This document shows, piece after piece, positions 1 to 8,714 of a DNA stretch of 61,843 nt. The stretch is from Leptolyngbya sp. Prado105 (lineage in GTDB: Bacteria > Cyanobacteriota > Cyanobacteriia > Leptolyngbyales > Leptolyngbyaceae). The stretch is taken from positions 1 to 61,843 of the forward strand of contig JALOOO010000014.1 in assembly GCA_025454375.1 (NCBI GenBank), in the 5' to 3' direction. How positions within the stretch are numbered: position 1 is the first letter of the stretch; each line of letters starts with the position of its first letter. Under the pieces are notes generated by a model that made no database searches, was not told where the DNA came from, and saw nothing but the letters and a program-made list of their open reading frames with translations. A program made the translations under genes and the position numbers.

Positions 1-2
1 TT

Positions 3-815
3 GAAGCCATTGCTGGAAGTGGCGTTGAAGGAACTGTAAATCACCATCTGATTCAAATTGGAACCCAACGCTGGCTGAACGAATTAGGGATTGATACCAC
101 TTCAGTTCAAGCGGAAAAAGCTCGATTAGAGGCACTCGGAAAAACAGTGATTCTCATTGCTATCGATCGACAACTTCAAGGTCTGATGGGCATCTCTGAC
201 GCGCTGAAACCCTCTTCAATTCAAGCAATTCGATCATTGCAACGATTGGGACTTGAAGTAGTGATGCTAACCGGAGACAACCAGCAAACCGCAAATACGA
301 TCGCTTCTGAAGTCGGCATTCAAACCGTAATTGCTGAAGTTCGACCCGACCAAAAAGCGGCGACGATCGCAGCAATTCAGAGCGGTCAGATTGGCAAGAC
401 ATCAACGACTCGAACAAAGTCACGCCGACACGCAAAATCGAAAATTGTGGCAATGGTTGGGGATGGCATTAATGATGCACCTGCTCTTGCTCAGGCGGAT
501 GTCGGAATCGCGATCGGGACTGGAACCGATGTGGCGATCGCAGCAAGTGACATTACTTTAATTTCTGGTGATCTGCAAAGCATTGTCACTGCCATTCAAC
601 TCAGTCGCGCTACCATTCGCAACATTCGGCAGAATCTGTTTTTTGCCTTTATCTACAACACGGTTGGAATTCCGATCGCCGCAGGCATTCTATTCCCCGT
701 CTTTGGTTGGCTTCTTAATCCAATTATTGCAGGAGGCGCAATGGCATTGAGTTCGGTTTCTGTACTCACCAATGCACTGCGACTACGAAACTTCAAACCG
801 AAAGCAACGGCATAA
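3..815 (+). CDS. copA: Cu+-exporting P1B-type ATPase, C-terminal part (5' end outside window)
   Basis: The reading frame is open from base 3, so the protein begins upstream of the window; the GTG at 147 is internal. Visible are the end of the nucleotide-binding domain (GSGVEG), the P-domain hinge motifs TGDN and GDGINDAPALAQADVGIAIG, and the last two membrane helices. Helix 7 has a YN pair (FIYNTVGIP) and helix 8 has MALSS; these are the helix 7 and 8 ligands of Cu+-selective CopA pumps. A basic Thr/Arg/Lys-rich insertion before the GDG motif is unusual. It would pump Cu+ out of the cytoplasm. The neighbouring cupredoxin and MerR genes support a copper module. The stop is 9 bases from the next gene. 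Confidence 0.93.
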   Translation, partial: EAIAGSGVEGTVNHHLIQIGTQRWLNELGIDTTSVQAEKARLEALGKTVILIAIDRQLQGLMGISDALKPSSIQAIRSLQRLGLEVVMLTGDNQQTANTIASEVGIQTVIAEVRPDQKAATIAAIQSGQIGKTSTTRTKSRRHAKSKIVAMVGDGINDAPALAQADVGIAIGTGTDVAIAASDITLISGDLQSIVTAIQLSRATIRNIRQNLFFAFIYNTVGIPIAAGILFPVFGWLLNPIIAGGAMALSSVSVLTNALRLRNFKPKATA

Positions 816-824
816 GGAGGCATC

Positions 825-1391
825 ATGATCCGAAAACATTGGATGATTGGAAGTTTAGCGGGATTTGGATTGGTGCTGGGTGTTTCTAGTACCTCGATCG
901 CACAAATGCCTCATGATCAAATGCAACCGTCTGAACCAACAACCAGCTTTCGCCGCATTGGTCAACCACTCTGGTCAAAGGGGGCTGTGACCGCTGGAGG
1001 TATCGGATTAATCGGGGTAGAGCTTTGGTGGTTTTTGTTCAGTAAATCTAAGTCGCGTAAAGCAGAGACTAATCAGGGAGTTCAACAGGCAACGATTACG
1101 GTTGATGGCGGCTACGAGCCGAATCGAGTCGTGGTTACGGTTGGGCAACCTGTACGATTGAGCTTCGATCGACGTGATCCCTCTAGCTGTCTCGAAGCGG
1201 TGCGAATTCCTGATTTTCACATTGCCAAAGATTTACCGCTCAATCAAGTGACCGCGATCGAATTCACTCCAACTGAACCTGGAGAATATGAGTTTACCTG
1301 CGGAATGAATATGTTTCGTGGCACGATCGAAGTACAGGGTCATTCCCAACCTGTTGAATCACCTCAAACTTTAGTTTCTCAACGGAGTTAA
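825..1391 (+). CDS. membrane-anchored cupredoxin-domain protein
   Basis: 188 aa. A signal/membrane segment (residues 5-27) is followed by a second hydrophobic stretch near residues 53-68 and a C-terminal cupredoxin-like beta domain (about 85-178). Candidate copper ligands are the Cys in SSCLEAV, the His in PDFHIAK and the Cys/Met in FTCGMNMF. This matches the cupredoxin_1 type found next to bacterial copper ATPases. A strong AAGGAGG Shine-Dalgarno (814-820) precedes the ATG. It probably binds periplasmic or thylakoid-lumen copper and acts with the upstream ATPase. It is 9 bases after the ATPase stop and 2 before merR, so it is part of one operon. Confidence 0.85.
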   Translation: MIRKHWMIGSLAGFGLVLGVSSTSIAQMPHDQMQPSEPTTSFRRIGQPLWSKGAVTAGGIGLIGVELWWFLFSKSKSRKAETNQGVQQATITVDGGYEPNRVVVTVGQPVRLSFDRRDPSSCLEAVRIPDFHIAKDLPLNQVTAIEFTPTEPGEYEFTCGMNMFRGTIEVQGHSQPVESPQTLVSQRS

Positions 1392-1393
1392 TC

Positions 1394-1807
1394 ATGATTG
1401 TTCAAGATGAGCCGAAACTGATCGGCGCGATTTCAAAGCAAAGCGGGCTTCCGGTGAAGACCATTCGATACTATGAGGAACTCGGATTACTCAAGACGAT
1501 CGGACGAACTGAAGGCGGCTATCGATTGTTCCGCTCAGATACACTCTCTCGATTACATTTCATCAAACGCGCTCAAAGTCTTGGGTTAAGTTTGTCCGAG
1601 ATCAAAGCTTTTTTAGAGGTTCGCGAGACAGGCGATTTCCCCTGTGTTCATGTCAGACAAACCCTCCAAGACAAGCTGAGTGACATCGATCGACAAATTC
1701 TAGAACTGCAACGATTAAAGCTAGAACTGACCGAACTCTTGAGCGATCCAACGGCTCAATCGATTGTGACTGAAACCATGATTTGTCCCATTCTTGAATC
1801 GGTCTAA
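1394..1807 (+). CDS. MerR-family metal-responsive regulator (copper-type)
   Basis: 137 aa. The N-terminal winged helix (IGAISKQSGLPVKTIRYYEELGLL) is the classic MerR DNA-binding domain, followed by a dimerisation helix (about 85-118). Cys84 and Cys131 are the only cysteines and are plausible metal ligands. Spacing differs from the CueR CX7C loop, so the metal cannot be read with certainty; the copA and cupredoxin neighbours make copper the best guess. It starts 2 bases after the cupredoxin stop. MerR proteins normally over-twist promoters with a 19-20 bp spacer; the promoter of this operon lies outside the window. Confidence 0.85.
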   Translation: MIVQDEPKLIGAISKQSGLPVKTIRYYEELGLLKTIGRTEGGYRLFRSDTLSRLHFIKRAQSLGLSLSEIKAFLEVRETGDFPCVHVRQTLQDKLSDIDRQILELQRLKLELTELLSDPTAQSIVTETMICPILESV

Positions 1808-2018
1808 TTCTTGCTTTACCGGAGAAATTAACGGGCAGCTTGCGATCGTCGGTAAAGCTACCTTTGCTTTAACCTTGCGACTCAACCAGTAAGTTTCAAA
1901 CTACTGCCTCAACTCGAAGTTCAGATGGCATGACAACGAACTCAAGCGCGTCGCATTTGCAGCTTTAGCTTCTGCTGCAAACTGTTCTGGGTTGGATTTG
2001 AGGACTGATGAATTCATT

Positions 2019-2040
2019 GGGCATCTAGCCCTAGATGCCC
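2019..2040. terminator. palindrome between convergent merR and arsR
   Basis: A perfect 10-bp inverted repeat (GGGCATCTAG / CTAGATGCCC) separated by only CC lies 10 bases past the arsR1 stop, in the region where merR and arsR1 converge. It has no T-run, so terminator is an inference from position. A second dyad, GCTTTACCG...CGGTAAAGC, lies at about 1813-1858, just after merR. Confidence 0.45.
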
Positions 2041-2050
2041 CAGTTCTGAA

Positions 2051-2380
2051 TCAAGACAATGCTTTTCGCAATAGTTCAAGCTGCTCTGGTACGATGCGAT
2101 AGTAAATCCAAGTGCCCCGTCGTTCTTTTTCCAGCAATCCCGCTTCATACATCACCTTGAGATGGTGACTAATCGTGGGCTGGGATAATCCCAATGGATC
2201 GACTAACTCGCAAGCACAGACTTCCTGGTTCGCCTGAGCCGCAATCAGACTCAGCATCTGTAATCGCGCAGGTTCCCCCAATACGCGAAACATTTCTGCA
2301 AGGACAATTGCTTCGTCCACTTTCAGTTGACGAGACAGTAAGCCAGAACAACACGCGATCGTCAGTTTAGAACTCTTCAT
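2051..2380 (-). CDS. arsR: ArsR/SmtB-family repressor (CadC-like thiol site)
   Basis: 109 aa from the ATG at 2380; the frame extends to 2431, but that would run through the operator. The winged helix-turn-helix reads LSQPTISHHLKVM. Thiols sit at Cys10-Cys11 (IACCSG) and Cys55-x-Cys57 (VCACEL). N-terminal cysteines plus a CxC at helix alpha-3 is the layout of CadC-type sensors, which respond to Cd, Pb, Zn or As(III). The gene is divergent from the ArsI-like gene with perfect dyads in between, so it most likely represses both and releases on metalloid binding. Confidence 0.9.
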   Translation of the reverse strand: MKSSKLTIACCSGLLSRQLKVDEAIVLAEMFRVLGEPARLQMLSLIAAQANQEVCACELVDPLGLSQPTISHHLKVMYEAGLLEKERRGTWIYYRIVPEQLELLRKALS

Positions 2381-2418
2381 ACTTTTTATATTGACATACA
2401 TCGATATGGATAGCCAAA

Positions 2419-2453
2419 ATATTGATATCATCGATATTGATGTTTATCAATAT
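2419..2453. promoter_or_regulatory. ArsR1 operator dyads between arsR1 and arsI
   Basis: ATATTGAT (2434-2441), GTTT, ATCAATAT (2446-2453) is a perfect 8-bp inverted repeat ending just before the arsI Shine-Dalgarno (AAAGGAG, 2454-2460). A second copy with one mismatch, ATATTGAT-ATC-ATCGATAT, covers 2419-2437. Paired dyads in a divergent arsR intergenic region are the expected ArsR binding sites. Confidence 0.7.
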
Positions 2454-2468
2454 AAAGGAGTCAAGTAG

Positions 2469-2906
2469 ATGTCTCGTGTTCAACTTGCCTTAAATGTCAG
2501 TAATGTCGATGCGGCTGTTGCCTTCTACGCCAAGTTATTCAAAACCCAACCTGCCAAACAGCGTCCGGGGTACGCGAATTTTGCGATCGCGGAACCCCCT
2601 TTGAAACTCGTTTTGATTGAAAATCCGGCTGCGGCTGGCACGATGAATCATATTGGTGTTGAATTAGAATCCTCGGAGGAAGTGAGTGATGCGGTTCCTG
2701 CGGAGTTGCGCTTCGCGCAAAGCGCTTATTTCAAACAAACCGATCTCCCGATCCAGACCGAAAATCAAACAACCTGCTGCTATGCCCTGCAAGACAAGGT
2801 TTGGATTAAAGATACTGATGGTTTGCCTTGGGAGATATATACCGTGTTGAGCGATTCTGCAATCTTTGGAGAAGCGCCTACTGAATCGTCGGTTTGCTGT
2901 GGCTAG
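2469..2906 (+). CDS. arsI: ArsI-like glyoxalase-fold C-As lyase
   Basis: 145 aa, vicinal-oxygen-chelate fold. Recognisable are His61 (NHIGVE), the vicinal pair Cys103-Cys104 in TTCCYA that binds trivalent arsenic in ArsI, and Glu122 in WEIYTVL. ArsI uses Fe(II) and O2 to cleave the carbon-arsenic bond of MAs(III), releasing As(III). A CadI-like role is the alternative, since these families share this motif. The C-terminus has an extra CCG. Between residues 75 and 88 there is an Ala/Arg-rich stretch encoded by a palindromic repeat that looks inserted. AAAGGAG precedes the ATG. Confidence 0.85.
   Translation: MSRVQLALNVSNVDAAVAFYAKLFKTQPAKQRPGYANFAIAEPPLKLVLIENPAAAGTMNHIGVELESSEEVSDAVPAELRFAQSAYFKQTDLPIQTENQTTCCYALQDKVWIKDTDGLPWEIYTVLSDSAIFGEAPTESSVCCG
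2706..2726. repeat. palindromic repeat inserted in frame in arsI
   Basis: TTGCG-CTTCG-CGCAA (2706-2720) forms a perfect hairpin, overlapped by a second dyad GCGCTT/AAGCGC (2708-2725). The style matches the short GC-rich dispersed repeats of filamentous cyanobacteria; a relative (CTTCG...CGAAG) is at 55480. It lies inside the coding frame and is translated. Confidence 0.55.
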
Positions 2907-3015
2907 GTGCGAGTCTTTCAGGGCGATCGAGAAGTTATTGTCTCGAAGTTTCCCGATCGCTCTGAACGCATACTAAACTGAGAGTGCTAACCTCAGATCG
3001 TTTCGAGAAAAGTTG

Positions 3016-3345
3016 ATGCCAAAAACTGTAGACCTTTCATCAAATATTATTGTTGCGGGTTTTCATGCACTGTCTGATCCGTTGCGCGTTCAGGTGTTGG
3101 ATCTCTTGCGCGATCGTGAACTGTGCGTCTGTGATTTGTGCGAGAAGCTCGAAGTCAGCCAATCGAAGCTCTCCTTTCATCTCAAGGCGCTGAAGGAGAC
3201 ACAGCTTGTTCAGGCGAGACAAGAAGGACGCTGGATTTACTACAGCTTGAATCTGGCTCAATTCGTCGTGTTGGAACAATATTTGGCAGAATTTCGCCGT
3301 TTTAGCCCGATCCTGCCGACGCGGAAGTGTCGCGATGAAGAGTGA
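3016..3345 (+). CDS. arsR: ArsR repressor (ELCVCDLC type)
   Basis: 109 aa from the ATG at 3016; a TTG at 3013 is in frame directly before it. The As(III) site is the canonical ELCVCDLC in the DNA-recognition region (Cys37, Cys39, Cys42), as in the E. coli ArsR chromosomal and plasmid repressors. The recognition helix reads VSQSKLSFHLKALKE. It lies upstream of the pstS-like, GAPDH, arsJ and acr3 genes on the same strand and probably controls them as well as itself. Confidence 0.92.
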   Translation: MPKTVDLSSNIIVAGFHALSDPLRVQVLDLLRDRELCVCDLCEKLEVSQSKLSFHLKALKETQLVQARQEGRWIYYSLNLAQFVVLEQYLAEFRRFSPILPTRKCRDEE

Positions 3346-3402
3346 TCCATCAAGTTTTTTACTTTTCTTAACGCCTGATGTTTTGTAGAACACTTGAAAA
3401 TA

Positions 3403-3416
3403 TCAAATTTATTTGA
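3403..3416. promoter_or_regulatory. candidate ArsR operator upstream of pstS-like gene
   Basis: The dyad TCAAA-TTTA-TTTGA lies 45 bases before the pstS-like ATG at 3461. A/T-rich TCAAA...TTTGA dyads are typical of ArsR sites. This is a positional inference. Confidence 0.4.
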
Positions 3417-3460
3417 AATGATGAGTGCATTCCTCACTGAATCATTAAGTGAGATACACT

Positions 3461-4555
3461 ATGACACTTCAAACCTCCATTCCCTTCAAACGACTGCTAA
3501 GTACGTGCATTTTGATGACCTGTGGTATCGCAGGGTGTACGACCTCGAACCCAGCAACCGACTCCACTCAATCCCAGGCGGCAACTGCTCCCCAAGAAGT
3601 GAAGAATCCGGTTGTTCCTTCTTACCCTGGTATCAGAATTGATGGATCGAGTACGGTGTTTCCGATTTCTGAATTGATGGTGAAGCAGTACCGTCAAGCC
3701 GAAGGCGATAAAGCAGGCACGATCGACATTCAATTCTCTGGAACAGGTGGCGGTTTCAAGAAATTCTGTGCGGGTGAAACTGATATCAACAATGCGTCTC
3801 GTCCAATTCTCAAGGAAGAAATGGAAGCTTGCGGAAAAGTAGGCGTTCGCTTCTATGAGCTACCGATCGCCTTTGATGCGCTGACGCTGGTTGTAAATCC
3901 TCGAAACACCTGGGCAAAGGATATCACCGTTGCCGAACTGAAGAAAATTTGGGAACCTGCCGCCCAAGGTAAGATCACCAATTGGAAGCAAGTTCGAGAC
4001 TCTTATCCTGATCGACCGCTGAAGCTTTATGGGGCTGGCAAAGATTCTGGAACATTTGATTACTTCAATGAAGTAACGACCGGGAAGCCAAAAGAAAGCC
4101 GAACGGATTACACTGCCAGCGAAGACGATAATGAGCTAGTTGCAGGGGTGCTGAAAGACCCGAATGCGCTGGGATATTTTGGGCTTTCGTACTACGAAGC
4201 AAAGCAAAACGAACTCAAAGCGTTAGCCGTGGATGATGGCAAAGGTCGGGGCGCGATTCTGCCGTCGAGAGAAACGGTTGAGAAAGCGCAATATCGCCCG
4301 TTTTCTCGTCCCTTGTTCATTTACGTCAACATCACTGCTGCCCAACGTAAACCGGAACTGCAAGCATTCGTTGAGTACTATCTCAAGAATGCGAAACAGT
4401 TAGTGACCCAGGTGGGGTACATTCCGCTACCCGATGAAGGCTATCAATTGACGACTCTACATTTTTATCAAGGCAAAGTGGGAACGGTATTTGAGGGCGT
4501 TCCTCAGCCTGATTTGACGATCGCTGAACTGCTGCGGAAGCAAGCGGTATTTTAG
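3461..4555 (+). CDS. pstS: PstS-like phosphate/arsenate-binding lipoprotein
   Basis: 364 aa from ATG 3461 (an in-frame GTG at 3449 lies just upstream). The N-terminal signal ends in a lipobox (GIAGC), so it is a lipoprotein facing the periplasm. Substrate-loop motifs [10 protein letters not shown] and [14 protein letters not shown] are those of PstS/SphX proteins that bind one oxyanion. No ABC permease or ATPase genes follow. Here it is placed between arsR and the GAPDH-arsJ pair, so a role in phosphate/arsenate discrimination or arsenate sensing is inferred. A hairpin follows its stop, so GAPDH may have its own promoter. Confidence 0.88.
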   Translation: MTLQTSIPFKRLLSTCILMTCGIAGCTTSNPATDSTQSQAATAPQEVKNPVVPSYPGIRIDGSSTVFPISELMVKQYRQAEGDKAGTIDIQFSGTGGGFKKFCAGETDINNASRPILKEEMEACGKVGVRFYELPIAFDALTLVVNPRNTWAKDITVAELKKIWEPAAQGKITNWKQVRDSYPDRPLKLYGAGKDSGTFDYFNEVTTGKPKESRTDYTASEDDNELVAGVLKDPNALGYFGLSYYEAKQNELKALAVDDGKGRGAILPSRETVEKAQYRPFSRPLFIYVNITAAQRKPELQAFVEYYLKNAKQLVTQVGYIPLPDEGYQLTTLHFYQGKVGTVFEGVPQPDLTIAELLRKQAVF

Positions 4556-4572
4556 CAGTTCAGTTTAGCAAG

Positions 4573-4598
4573 ATGGCGATCGCGTCATCGATCGCCAT
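4573..4598 (+). terminator. hairpin after pstS-like gene
   Basis: A perfect 10-bp inverted repeat (ATGGCGATCG / CGATCGCCAT) with a 6-base loop starts 17 bases after the stop. There is no strong T-run. It contains HIP1-like sequence, so it could also be a chance HIP1 pair. Confidence 0.45.
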
Positions 4599-4622
4599 GT
4601 CAGAAATACCAAAAGAATGCAA

Positions 4623-4655
4623 CAAATTTTTTAGATACGATTTTCTAAAAATTTG
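4623..4655. promoter_or_regulatory. dyad upstream of GAPDH gene
   Basis: CAAATTTTTTAGA (4623-4635) faces TCTAAAAATTTG (4644-4655), a nearly perfect 12-13 bp inverted repeat about 85 bases before the GAPDH start. It may be an ArsR-type operator or part of a terminator for the upstream gene. Confidence 0.4.
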
Positions 4656-4739
4656 CCGTATTCGACTATTGCAATGGTTTAATTCAAGGCTTATTCTTAA
4701 TTAAGTTGAAATGAGCCGCAATTTCTCAAGGTAAAGCAC

Positions 4740-5774
4740 ATGACTGTACGGGTTGGAATCAACGGATTCGGGCGAATTGGACGGCTAGATTTTCGCGCTG
4801 CATGGGGTTGGTCTGAATTTGAGTTTGTTCACATCAATGAAATCAAAGGTGGAGCAGAAACCGCCGCTCATTTGCTGAAGTTTGATTCGGTGCATGGACG
4901 TTGGACTCCAGAGGTAGAAGCCGGAGACGATCCTTCGGAGCTTGGCAAAGCCAATCGCATCTCGATCGACGGTAAACCTGTAACATTTAGCGAATACGCT
5001 AAACCCGGTGACGTGCCTTGGGAAGATTATGGCGTTGATATTGTGCTGGAATGTTCTGGCAAGTTTCGCACCCCGGAAACGCTTGATCCTTATTTCAAGC
5101 GTGGTGTGAAAAAGGTGATTGTGGCGGCTCCTGTCAAACAAGAAGCGCTCAATATTGTGATGGGCATTAATGACCATCTGTATCAGCCTAACGAGCATCA
5201 TTTACTCACGGCTGCATCCTGTACAACCAATTGCCTTGCGCCTGTAGTGAAAGTGATTCATGAAGGACTTGGCATTAAGCACGGCATCATTACGACGATT
5301 CATGACAATACGAATACTCAAACGATCGTTGATGCTCCGCATAAAGATCTCCGTCGTGCGAGAGCAACTAGCTTGTCGCTGATTCCAACTACAACCGGAT
5401 CAGCAACCGCGATCGGGCTAATCTATCCCGAACTCAATGGCAAGCTGAATGGGTTAGCCGTTCGAGTGCCATTATTGAATGCTTCACTCACAGATTGCGT
5501 GTTTGAAGTTGAGCGATCGACCACTGTTGAAGAAGTCAATCAACTGCTAAAAGCAGCCTCGGAAGGCGCGTTAAAAGGCATCTTGGGCTATGAAGAACGC
5601 CCGTTAGTATCAATTGACTACAAAGACGATCCTCGCTCCTCGATCATTGATGCCCTATCCACAATGGTTGTTGATCAAACCCAGGTGAAAATTCTCGCTT
5701 GGTACGACAACGAATGGGGCTACTCGAATCGCATGGTTGAACTCGCTCGAAAAGTTGCCCTTAGCCTGAACTAA
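4740..5774 (+). CDS. gapdh: ArsJ-associated glyceraldehyde-3-phosphate dehydrogenase
   Basis: 344 aa. Rossmann motif NGFGRIGR at the N-terminus and catalytic Cys161 in [10 protein letters not shown]. The sequence belongs to the GAPDH group that is found paired with arsJ: start [10 protein letters not shown], then [20 protein letters not shown]. In that pathway GAPDH makes 1-arseno-3-phosphoglycerate from glyceraldehyde-3-phosphate and arsenate, and ArsJ exports it; the product then hydrolyses outside to arsenate. The gene is 4 bases upstream of arsJ. A housekeeping GAPDH is the alternative, but the context argues against it. Confidence 0.93.
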   Translation: MTVRVGINGFGRIGRLDFRAAWGWSEFEFVHINEIKGGAETAAHLLKFDSVHGRWTPEVEAGDDPSELGKANRISIDGKPVTFSEYAKPGDVPWEDYGVDIVLECSGKFRTPETLDPYFKRGVKKVIVAAPVKQEALNIVMGINDHLYQPNEHHLLTAASCTTNCLAPVVKVIHEGLGIKHGIITTIHDNTNTQTIVDAPHKDLRRARATSLSLIPTTTGSATAIGLIYPELNGKLNGLAVRVPLLNASLTDCVFEVERSTTVEEVNQLLKAASEGALKGILGYEERPLVSIDYKDDPRSSIIDALSTMVVDQTQVKILAWYDNEWGYSNRMVELARKVALSLN

Positions 5775-5778
5775 CCCT

Positions 5779-7041
5779 ATGTCTTCTACCACGGCTTCTA
5801 GTGCCAATCTCAAAAACTACATTCTTGTCACGCTTGCGTATTGGGGCTTCACGATTACCGATGGTGCGCTCAGACTTTTGGTGCTGCTTTACTTCTACGA
5901 AATTGGGTACTCACCCTTACAGGTTGCCTCTCTGTTTCTGTTTTACGAAATCTTTGGTGTTGTCACCAATTTTTTCGGCGGTTGGATTGGGTCGCGGCTG
6001 GGATTGAAAGTAACCCTATATGCCGGAATTGGGCTGCAAATCTTTGCGCTGATCATGTTGTCATTCCTCGATCGCAACTGGGCGCAGTGGTTTGCAGTTG
6101 GCTTCGTCATGGTGTCTCAAGCGTTTTCGGGCATTGCAAAAGACTTGACTAAACTGAGTTCCAAGAGCGCAATTCGGTTAGTTGTGCCGCAAGACGCTCA
6201 ATCCTCATTGTTCAAATGGGTGGCAATTTTAACGGGATCAAAGAATGCTCTAAAAGGATTGGGCTTTTTCTTAGGAGCCGCATTACTCGCTTCGATCGGC
6301 TTTGTGCATTCATTGTGGTTGATGGCAGGTGGACTGTTTCTGTTGATGTTCACCGGACTGCTGCTGCCAAGTGGCATGGGCAAAATTAAGGGAAAGGTAA
6401 AGTTCACGCAGCTATTTTCCAAAAGTCGCGAAATCAACATTCTTTCTGCCGCACGATTCTTTCTGTTTGGTTCTCGTGATGTTTGGTTTGTCGTGGGACT
6501 GCCTGTGTTTCTGCGCGGACCGCTCGGCTGGTCATTCTACCAGGTCGGCGGATTTATGGCGCTTTGGGTGATCGGCTACGGCATCATTCAATCTTCTGCA
6601 CCAACCTTGATTAAACGATTCGGATCGGGTCGTCCGCCGTCAACTAGCACGATTCGATTTTGGACATTTACGTTAACAATCATTCCTGCCCTGATTGCGA
6701 TCGCGCTTACCGCTGGGGTAAATCCAAACTACGCGATCGTTGGTGGATTAATGCTATTTGGTGTGGTCTTTGCTTTTAATTCAGCGGTTCACTCGTACTT
6801 AGTTCTTGCCTACACCGATGATGACAAAGTGGCGTTAAACGTCGGATTTTACTACATGGCAAACTCTGGTGGACGGTTAGCAGGAACCGTTTTGTCCGGC
6901 TTGGTTTATCAATGGTTTGGGCTGATTGGTTGCTTGTGGACTTCAGCCGTATTTGTGTTAGCGGCTGCATTAATTTCTCTGAAGTTACCCACACCACAGC
7001 CGAGTAAAGCGATTGCTTGGAAAGCAAAGGACGGAGATTAA
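5779..7041 (+). CDS. arsJ: ArsJ organoarsenical efflux permease (MFS)
   Basis: 420 aa, about 11-12 hydrophobic helices, major facilitator fold. The N-terminus ([19 protein letters not shown]) and [11 protein letters not shown] loop are typical of ArsJ. It would export 1-arseno-3-phosphoglycerate made by the adjacent GAPDH. It lies 4 bases after the GAPDH stop and its TAA overlaps the acr3 ATG by one base (TAATG), so translation is probably coupled. Confidence 0.92.
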   Translation: MSSTTASSANLKNYILVTLAYWGFTITDGALRLLVLLYFYEIGYSPLQVASLFLFYEIFGVVTNFFGGWIGSRLGLKVTLYAGIGLQIFALIMLSFLDRNWAQWFAVGFVMVSQAFSGIAKDLTKLSSKSAIRLVVPQDAQSSLFKWVAILTGSKNALKGLGFFLGAALLASIGFVHSLWLMAGGLFLLMFTGLLLPSGMGKIKGKVKFTQLFSKSREINILSAARFFLFGSRDVWFVVGLPVFLRGPLGWSFYQVGGFMALWVIGYGIIQSSAPTLIKRFGSGRPPSTSTIRFWTFTLTIIPALIAIALTAGVNPNYAIVGGLMLFGVVFAFNSAVHSYLVLAYTDDDKVALNVGFYYMANSGGRLAGTVLSGLVYQWFGLIGCLWTSAVFVLAAALISLKLPTPQPSKAIAWKAKDGD

Positions 7042-8195
7042 TGAGTAGCAATCATCGATCAATCAAAACTGCTCCAGTACAGGCGGGAAGTGATTTGAGC
7101 TTTTTTGAAAAATACCTAACCCTTTGGGTGTTTTTGTGCATTGGCATTGGCATTGGATTAGGGCGGCTGTTTCCATCTATTGCCATAACGCTAGATGCAA
7201 TGAGCATTTATCAGGTGTCGATTCCGATCGCGATCTGTCTGTTTTTCATGATGTACCCGATCATGGTGAAAATTGACTTCTCGCAAGCAAAGCAAGCCGT
7301 CCGCGCTCCGAAACCTGTCATCCTGACACTGGTAGTGAACTGGCTGATCAAGCCGTTTACGATGGTGGCATTTGCTCAAGCATTCCTGGGTGGTGTGTTT
7401 CGTCCTCTGATTGGAGGAACGGAGATGATTCGTGGGACTGAAGTTGCACTCTTCAATTCCTACATTGCGGGAACGATTTTGCTAGGGATTGCACCCTGTA
7501 CAGCAATGGTCTTGATGTGGGGCTACCTCTCTTATGGCAATCAAGGACATACCTTGGTAATGGTAGCAGTGAACTCTCTCGCGATGCTGTTTTTGTATGC
7601 ACCGTTGGGACGTTGGTTGCTGGCTGCGAACGATCTCGTCGTGCCTTGGCAAACGATCGCGCTCTCGGTTGCGATCTATGTCGGTTTACCCTTGATCGCT
7701 GGCATCTATTCTCGCCATTGGATTTTGCAACACAAAGGACGCGCTTGGTTTGAGCAAAAATTCCTCAAGTACCTCAATCCCGTTGCTATTTCTGCGCTAT
7801 TGATTACCTTGATTCTGTTGTTTGCCTTCAAAGGAGAACTGATTGTGAACAATCCCTTGCACATTCTATTGATTGCAGTTCCGTTGTTTTTGCAAACGAA
7901 CTTTATTTTTCTCATTTCGTATGTAGCGGCGTTGAAACTGAGATTGTCTTATGAAGATGCGGCTCCGGCAGCGTTGATTGGAGCAAGTAATCATTTTGAG
8001 GTTGCGATCGCTACTGCTATCGTTCTATTTGGCTTGAACTCTGGAGCGGCACTCGCAACTGTGGTGGGTGTCTTGATCGAAGTCCCGGTCATGCTGATGC
8101 TAGTCGAAGTCTGTAAACGAACCGCCGCCTGGTTTCCTCGCGAACCCGAAAAAGCAACGCTATTCGATCCACGCTGTATTTCATCTCGTCACTAA
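7041..8195 (+). CDS. acr3: Acr3-family arsenite efflux permease
   Basis: 384 aa, ten or so membrane helices. Start chosen at the ATG overlapping the arsJ stop. The conserved Acr3 segment [20 protein letters not shown] contains the essential helix Cys, and the end ([21 protein letters not shown]) carries the family's NHFE motif. It exports As(III) driven by proton motive force. No ArsC-type arsenate reductase of the known families is seen in the window, so As(III) must come from elsewhere, from ArsI, or from the neighbouring phosphatase-like protein. Confidence 0.95.
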   Translation: MSSNHRSIKTAPVQAGSDLSFFEKYLTLWVFLCIGIGIGLGRLFPSIAITLDAMSIYQVSIPIAICLFFMMYPIMVKIDFSQAKQAVRAPKPVILTLVVNWLIKPFTMVAFAQAFLGGVFRPLIGGTEMIRGTEVALFNSYIAGTILLGIAPCTAMVLMWGYLSYGNQGHTLVMVAVNSLAMLFLYAPLGRWLLAANDLVVPWQTIALSVAIYVGLPLIAGIYSRHWILQHKGRAWFEQKFLKYLNPVAISALLITLILLFAFKGELIVNNPLHILLIAVPLFLQTNFIFLISYVAALKLRLSYEDAAPAALIGASNHFEVAIATAIVLFGLNSGAALATVVGVLIEVPVMLMLVEVCKRTAAWFPREPEKATLFDPRCISSRH

Positions 8196-8249
8196 CTGCG
8201 ATGGCTTCTTGATCATGGTTAATGATCGCCCTAACGGAGGCTCAATGGC

Positions 8250-8714
8250 ATGGAGCAACAAATTGTTCAGCCGATTCAACACAGTCTATGGTGGGTAATT
8301 CCGACTCAACTTGCGGGCGTTCGGAAACCCACAGCCCAAGAATTAGACGATTTACGTCTCCTTGGAATTGGTGCGATCGTATCTGTGATGGATGATCCTG
8401 CAAATCTCGATTTGTACCAACAAGCTGAAATCCCCTATCTCTGGTTGCCCATACAAGGCGGCACTGCGCCGAGCCTCGAACAGATTGGAGAGCTTCAGCA
8501 GTTTGTCGAGCTTCAAAATTGTTTGGGGCGTGGGGTTGCGGTTCATTGTACGAACGGCAGACGACGTACTGGAACGATGCTGGCGGCTTACTTAATTCGG
8601 ACGGGTTCCACTTACGAAGAGGCTCTCCAAACGCTTCAGCTTGCTAATCCTGACCTTGAACTACGAGAAGCTCAAACCACCTTTCTCCAGGCGTTAGCAG
8701 AGGCATCTCCATGA
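8250..8714 (+). CDS. dual-specificity/tyrosine phosphatase-like protein
   Basis: 154 aa. Contains the Cys-phosphatase signature HCTNGRRRTG (nucleophile Cys100, Arg106, then Thr-Gly), with a possible general-acid Asp in the MDDPANL loop near residue 49. Fold and length fit the small dual-specificity phosphatases. Cys-phosphatase folds gave rise to some arsenate reductases (Acr2p, LMW-PTP-type ArsC), so reduction of arsenate is possible but not shown. The ATG overlaps nothing upstream, while its TGA overlaps the ATG of the next gene (ATGA), which argues for a shared function. Confidence 0.8.
   Translation: MEQQIVQPIQHSLWWVIPTQLAGVRKPTAQELDDLRLLGIGAIVSVMDDPANLDLYQQAEIPYLWLPIQGGTAPSLEQIGELQQFVELQNCLGRGVAVHCTNGRRRTGTMLAAYLIRTGSTYEEALQTLQLANPDLELREAQTTFLQALAEASP

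Noticed and set aside
3394-3642. 82-aa plus-strand frame overlapping the pstS-like start
   Set aside because: Alternate-frame shadow; the lipoprotein frame has a clear signal peptide and family motifs.
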